Positions 32,577-36,082 of a stretch of DNA of 36,082 bases are shown one piece after another. Position 1 is the first letter of the stretch; each line of letters begins with the position of its first letter. Origin of the DNA: DASQHY01 sp036390175 (GTDB taxonomy: Bacteria; Acidobacteriota; Terriglobia; Acidiferrales; UBA7541); NCBI GenBank assembly GCA_036390175.1, contig DASWCG010000086.1, forward strand, positions 1 to 36,082, given 5' to 3'. Under the pieces are notes generated by a model. It searched no databases. It was not told the origin of the DNA and worked only from the letters and a program-made list of their open reading frames with translations. The translations under genes were made by a program, and so were the position numbers.

Positions 32577-33116
32577 TTACAAAAAAGCCGGGGAGATGCG
32601 CGAGCCGCCGATACGGCCGAATCCGTTGCCGCCGAGTCCGCCGATGCCGGAGAACGCGCCGCTGCCGGTGGAGGGAAGCGGCGCGGGCCCCGAAGAGCCG
32701 CCTCCGACGACTGCGGCGGGCGGCGAACCGAACGCCACCGGCGGCGACGGGTTTGAGCCGATGTATTGCGAATAGGCGCGCCAGTACAGGGTCTGGTTGC
32801 CAAGCTGGATATAGATGTTGCGCGAGGCGCCGAGAAAATAGACGCGCGGCGCGGCAAACGCCAGCGTGGTGTCTGATTCGGCGAAGTAAAAAAGGCCGGG
32901 GCGCGCGTCGGCGTTGTCGGTGATGGCCAGGTCGAACCAGCCGTTGGAAGCCTGCACGGCAAGCGAGGCGATGCGCGCGGGCGCTGCGGCCGGCGCCTGC
33001 GCGTCCAGGCCCGCCTTGTTGCCGAGGGCGTTCACGGCGGAGACAATCTTCGTGAGCGATTCGTAGAGGTACGGGTCGCGGTCTTTGATAGGGGCGAGTT
33101 GCGCGATGTTGAGCAT
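32577..33116 (-). CDS. Hypothetical protein, possible phage structural protein with FN3-like domain
   Basis: The 179-residue protein starts LNIAQLAPIKDRDPYLYESL, then a helical segment and an Ala/Pro linker. A beta-rich segment resembles a fibronectin-III fold (GWFDLAITDN, FLGASRNIYIQLGNQTLYWR, AYSQYIGSNPSPPVAFG). The end is a Gly/Ser-rich tail (GIGGLGGNGFGRIGG). Such layouts occur in phage tail/fibre-associated proteins, and this would fit the downstream lysis-type genes, but no named family is certain. The ATG at 33116 is chosen; an upstream ATG at 33170 is possible. It is divergent from the DUF3300 gene. Confidence 0.5.
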   Translation of the reverse strand: MLNIAQLAPIKDRDPYLYESLTKIVSAVNALGNKAGLDAQAPAAAPARIASLAVQASNGWFDLAITDNADARPGLFYFAESDTTLAFAAPRVYFLGASRNIYIQLGNQTLYWRAYSQYIGSNPSPPVAFGSPPAAVVGGGSSGPAPLPSTGSGAFSGIGGLGGNGFGRIGGSRISPAFL

Positions 33117-33323
33117 AAATGACGGGACTCGCGATTGGTGAGCGGTGTGATTCTTAGTGAACGGTGACATGCGGCGGGAATTGAACTAGGATGAGGCCGC
33201 CTAGCCGCTGATTCCTATTGACCCGTTGCACACAAGAAACTCGTTCGAAACTCTGGCTGCTCGGCAGTGTTCTATCTTAGTGAGGAGCTCCACGGGAAAA
33301 GAGTCGCACCGGGAGGTGCAGCC

Positions 33324-34775
33324 ATGCGAAAGTTCCTGGCCGTCTTACTGGGCTTTAGTTTTGCGGCGTACGCACCGCTGGCGGAGTGCGCCGGGCAGCT
33401 TGATTCCGTCGCGGCAGGCGCGGGGGAATTCCCTGCCCCGCCCGCGGCCGTCTCCGCCGTGCAATACGAAGGCGATGCCGGCGGGTATTTCTCGCCGGAA
33501 CAACTGGATAACCTGCTGGCGCCGATCGCACTCTACCCCGATCCGCTGCTGGCACAGGTTCTGCTGGCAGCCACCTTCCCGGACCAGATTGACGAAGCCG
33601 ACCGCGAAATGCGCGCCAGCTACGACCACTACAACGTGGACTACGCGCCCTGGGACGTCAGCGTCAAGGCCGTGGCGCATTACCCGGCCGTGCTGCACAT
33701 GATGGCCGACAAGCTGGACTGGACGACCTCGCTCGGCCAGGCCTACGTCAGCCAATCCACCGACGTGATGGCGGCGGTGCAGCGGCTCCGCAGACGGTCT
33801 CGCGAGGCCGGATATCTGGTGACCACGCAGCAGATGGAAGTGGTCGAAACCGACGGTTACATCTACGTCTGGCCGGCGCAGCCGCGCTACATCTACGTGC
33901 CGGTGTACGATCCCGCGGTGGTGTTTTTCCCCCGGCGGGGATTTTTTACGGGACTGGTGATCGGCTTTGGAACGCGCTTCGTCATCGGCGCGTGGCTCAA
34001 CCATGACTGCGACTGGCGCGAGCGCCGCGTGTTCTATCACGGCTGGGACCGCGATGACGGCTGGGAGCGGCGCAGCCGGCCGTTCGTGCAAATCAACAAC
34101 GTGTACGTCAACCGGACCTACGTGAACGTCACCGTCAACCAAACGGTGATCAACAACACCGTGAATTACACTTCGCTGAACCGGTACAATGCCGTGCACC
34201 GCGACGTCCACTATGACGACGTGCGCGCCCGGAGAGGCCCCGGCGGAGCTCCCGACAACGGCGCGGGGCGGCCGGACGATCGCGGGCGCGGACGCGACGA
34301 TCGCGTCAATCCGGGCAACCCCGGGAATCAGGGGCGCGGCAACGGCGCCAACAACAAAATCATCGACCGCAACATCAATACGCGCGACCCGAGAATCGAC
34401 ACCTACCGCGGACACGTCCCTGTGACAGGGATGCCGCAGCGCGGCGAAGACGTGCGCACGGATCGGCCCGGGCAAGTGCCCGTAACACCGATGCCGCAGC
34501 GCAGCGAAGACGTGCGTTCCGATCGGAATCGCACGAACGCGAATCCGCCGCCACCCCCGCCGAACCGCTCCACCTACCAGCCGGTGCCGCGAGTTCCCGA
34601 CCGGCCGAATACTTCGGTGTACGGCGGCGGGCGCGGGCCAATCAACGCGAACGATGCCAGCCGGCGCGGTCAAAACAGTCGGAACGAGATGAGCAAACCT
34701 TCCGGACCGCCGCCGAATCGCGGCGGTGGGAAATCGGGCGGCGACAACAAAGGAAAAGGCGGGAGGAAACAATGA
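33324..34775 (+). CDS. DUF3300 secreted protein
   Basis: The 483-residue product has a signal peptide (about 1-22, ending AECAG) and a DUF3300 domain. Signatures are LLAPIALYPDPLLAQVLLAA, YPAVLHMMADKLDWTTSLGQ, AYVSQSTDVMAAVQRLR and YVWPAQPRYIYVPVYDPAVV. After this comes a TVNQTVINNTVN segment and a long Arg/Asn/Gly/Pro-rich disordered tail with two tandem repeats (VPVTGMPQRGEDVR, VPVTPMPQRSEDVR). GGGAGGTG precedes the ATG at 33324. Its stop overlaps the DUF2950 start by ATGA, so the two are cotranslated. The function of the family is unknown; it is an envelope protein by its signal peptide. Confidence 0.88.
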   Translation: MRKFLAVLLGFSFAAYAPLAECAGQLDSVAAGAGEFPAPPAAVSAVQYEGDAGGYFSPEQLDNLLAPIALYPDPLLAQVLLAATFPDQIDEADREMRASYDHYNVDYAPWDVSVKAVAHYPAVLHMMADKLDWTTSLGQAYVSQSTDVMAAVQRLRRRSREAGYLVTTQQMEVVETDGYIYVWPAQPRYIYVPVYDPAVVFFPRRGFFTGLVIGFGTRFVIGAWLNHDCDWRERRVFYHGWDRDDGWERRSRPFVQINNVYVNRTYVNVTVNQTVINNTVNYTSLNRYNAVHRDVHYDDVRARRGPGGAPDNGAGRPDDRGRGRDDRVNPGNPGNQGRGNGANNKIIDRNINTRDPRIDTYRGHVPVTGMPQRGEDVRTDRPGQVPVTPMPQRSEDVRSDRNRTNANPPPPPPNRSTYQPVPRVPDRPNTSVYGGGRGPINANDASRRGQNSRNEMSKPSGPPPNRGGGKSGGDNKGKGGRKQ

Positions 34776-35818
34776 GCGCGACGAACACGCTACGACCGCA
34801 ATTTGCTTCTCACAGCAAGCTCATGATCGCCGCACTGTTGTTGTGCTTGAGCTTCGGCGGCGTCCACACAGCGCGCGCTGCGCAGATGGGCGGGCAGAAT
34901 ACAGCGCCTCCGGCGCAAAAACTCTTTTCTTTTCCCGAAGAGGCGCTGCAGGCGCTCGAGTCTGCGGTGAAAGCCAAAGACAGGGCGGCGCTGGGGGCCA
35001 TCTTCGGGCCGGACAACGAGAAACTGGAGTCGGGCGATGCCGTGGAAGACAACAACGCGCTGGACAATTTCGCATTGCGCCTCGCGGAATCCGCGACGCT
35101 GAAGAAGGTGAATGATTCGAAGTATACGCTCGTGGTCGGCGCCGAAAAATACCCGTTTCCCATTCCCCTAGTCAAACAAGGGGAGCAATGGCGGTTCGAC
35201 ACAGCGGCCGGGCTCGAGGAACTCCTGAACCGGCGCATCGGAGAGAATGAACTGTCGGCGATTCTGACGTGCCGCGCGTACGTTCTGGCGCAGTGGCAGT
35301 ATTACACGGAATCGAAGGACACTGCCAAAGACGGGCTGGCCGTGTACGCGCAGAAATTCCTGAGCACGCCCGGCACGCACGACGGCCTCTACTGGGACAC
35401 CGCCCTGAACGAAGAGCCGAGTCCGCTGGGCGCGTTGGTGGCCCACGCGCGCGCGGAGGGTTACACACCGGGACAACAACGGACTGGCGGGGAAACCCCA
35501 ACGGCCGCCGGGGCAAGCGATGATGCTCCGCAGCAGCCCCGTTCGCCGTATCACGGGTACTTCTTTAAAATCCTTACGCGCCAGGGCCCGCATGCTCCGG
35601 GAGGAAGATTCAGCTACATCATCAACGGCAACATGATCGCCGGCTACGCGCTGATCGCGTGGCCCGCCAAGTGGGGCAGCTCCGGCGTGATGACCTTCAT
35701 CGTCAATAACCAGGGCCGGATCTACGAGAAAAACCTCGGCCCGAATACTGCGGCAATTGCCGCCGCCATCACCGAATACGACCCGGACCCGAGCTGGACG
35801 CTGGTCAAAGAGGAGTAA
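34772..35818 (+). CDS. DUF2950 secreted protein
   Basis: The 348-residue protein has a signal peptide (hydrophobic core about 17-31, ending ARA). The DUF2950 domain has FPSPEEAL-like FSFPEEALQALESAVKAKD, RIGENELSAILTCRAYVLAQ, DGLYWDTALNEEPSPLGALV, YHGYFFKILTRQGPHAPGG and FIVNNQGRIYEKNLGPNT. DUF3300 and DUF2950 are commonly encoded side by side in Proteobacteria and Acidobacteria, which supports both calls. Start ATG 34772 overlaps the DUF3300 stop. Function is unknown; the pair is presumably periplasmic. Confidence 0.9.
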   Translation: MSATNTLRPQFASHSKLMIAALLLCLSFGGVHTARAAQMGGQNTAPPAQKLFSFPEEALQALESAVKAKDRAALGAIFGPDNEKLESGDAVEDNNALDNFALRLAESATLKKVNDSKYTLVVGAEKYPFPIPLVKQGEQWRFDTAAGLEELLNRRIGENELSAILTCRAYVLAQWQYYTESKDTAKDGLAVYAQKFLSTPGTHDGLYWDTALNEEPSPLGALVAHARAEGYTPGQQRTGGETPTAAGASDDAPQQPRSPYHGYFFKILTRQGPHAPGGRFSYIINGNMIAGYALIAWPAKWGSSGVMTFIVNNQGRIYEKNLGPNTAAIAAAITEYDPDPSWTLVKEE

Positions 35819-35896
35819 GGCAAGGGCGCCCTCGGCGGCGTGATTCGCGCCTTGTGATAGGATAGGGTTTCCACGCGATATCAGGGGAGGCTGCAG

Positions 35897-36082
35897 ATGA
35901 AGTATACAGTCATCCTACAGCGAGAGGGCGACGGGGGTTACGTGGGCACTGTTCCGGCTCTGCCCGGCTGTGTTTCCCAAGGTGATTCCCGGGAAGAACT
36001 CCTCCGAAACATCGAAGAAGCAATCGAGCTCTATCTGGAAGACGTAAAAGCTGCCGGTGAGCCGATTCCGGTCGAAGATGAT
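35897..36082 (+). CDS. HicB-like antitoxin-family protein, cut by window end
   Basis: The first 62 residues are visible: MKYTVILQREGDGGYVGTVP, then LPGCVSQGDSREELLRNIEEA and IELYLEDVKAAGEPIPVED. This is the partial RNase-H-like fold of HicB proteins (YxxxxPxLPGCxSxGxTxEEAxxNixEAi). AGGGGAGG sits 6 bases before the ATG. A HicA toxin gene would usually lie next to it, but none is seen immediately upstream, so a partner could lie beyond the window. HicB-like orphans are also common. Confidence 0.85.
   Translation, partial: MKYTVILQREGDGGYVGTVPALPGCVSQGDSREELLRNIEEAIELYLEDVKAAGEPIPVEDD

Overview
The window looks like a chromosomal segment of an Acidobacteriota-type bacterium. This is an inference from four things: high GC content, a single ccm-hemH / split cytochrome bc / ctaAB gene order, an unusual octaheme cytochrome, and several palindromic repeat families familiar from Acidobacteria. 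No rRNA, tRNA or CRISPR array was seen.

Region 1 (about 1-7.9 kb, + strand) is a tightly packed System I cytochrome c maturation operon: ccmE, ccmF, ccmH, a short ccmI-like gene, a carboxypeptidase-regulatory-like membrane protein, ccmA, ccmB, ccmC, a tiny ccmD, then ferrochelatase hemH. No ccmG is present. CcmE carries a CxxxY haem-attachment motif instead of HxxxY, although ccmH and ccmD are both there.

Region 2 (about 7.95-14.8 kb, +) starts at a near-consensus sigma70 promoter. It encodes a Rieske protein, cytochrome b split into a b6-like and a subunit-IV-like half, a 1070-residue membrane-anchored c-type cytochrome with eight CxxCH motifs, and a cupredoxin-like lipoprotein. Together these make a candidate quinol-oxidising complex whose c-haems depend on region 1.

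Region 3 (about 14.8-18.4 kb, +) holds haem O/A synthesis and oxidase-assembly genes (ctaA, ctaB, a small membrane protein, a DUF420/CtaM-like protein) and a HEAT-repeat protein with a barrel-sandwich-like segment.

Region 4 (about 18.4-23.2 kb) is mixed housekeeping: a ferredoxin-cupin operon (-), a lipoprotein, a truncated isocitrate dehydrogenase remnant, an A-type Fe-S carrier followed by a strong terminator, a methyltransferase and NAD+ synthetase. It is followed by almost 1 kb without a convincing gene.

Region 5 (about 24.2-33.1 kb, - strand) is accessory. Phage-like genes (spanin-like coiled coil, lytic transglycosylase, a GNAT protein, two possible virion proteins) are interleaved with a PilB-like ATPase plus PilZ pair. 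They are also interleaved with a compact, lower-GC three-gene cassette: a 66-residue protein, an SDH/ClpP-fold serine protease and an unknown Cys-containing protein. Four genes here carry in-frame palindromic repeats and/or 9-bp repeats that have become protein sequence. The three-gene cassette is the best candidate for an undescribed system.

Region 6 (33.3-36.1 kb, +) has the DUF3300-DUF2950 pair and a HicB-like gene cut by the window end.
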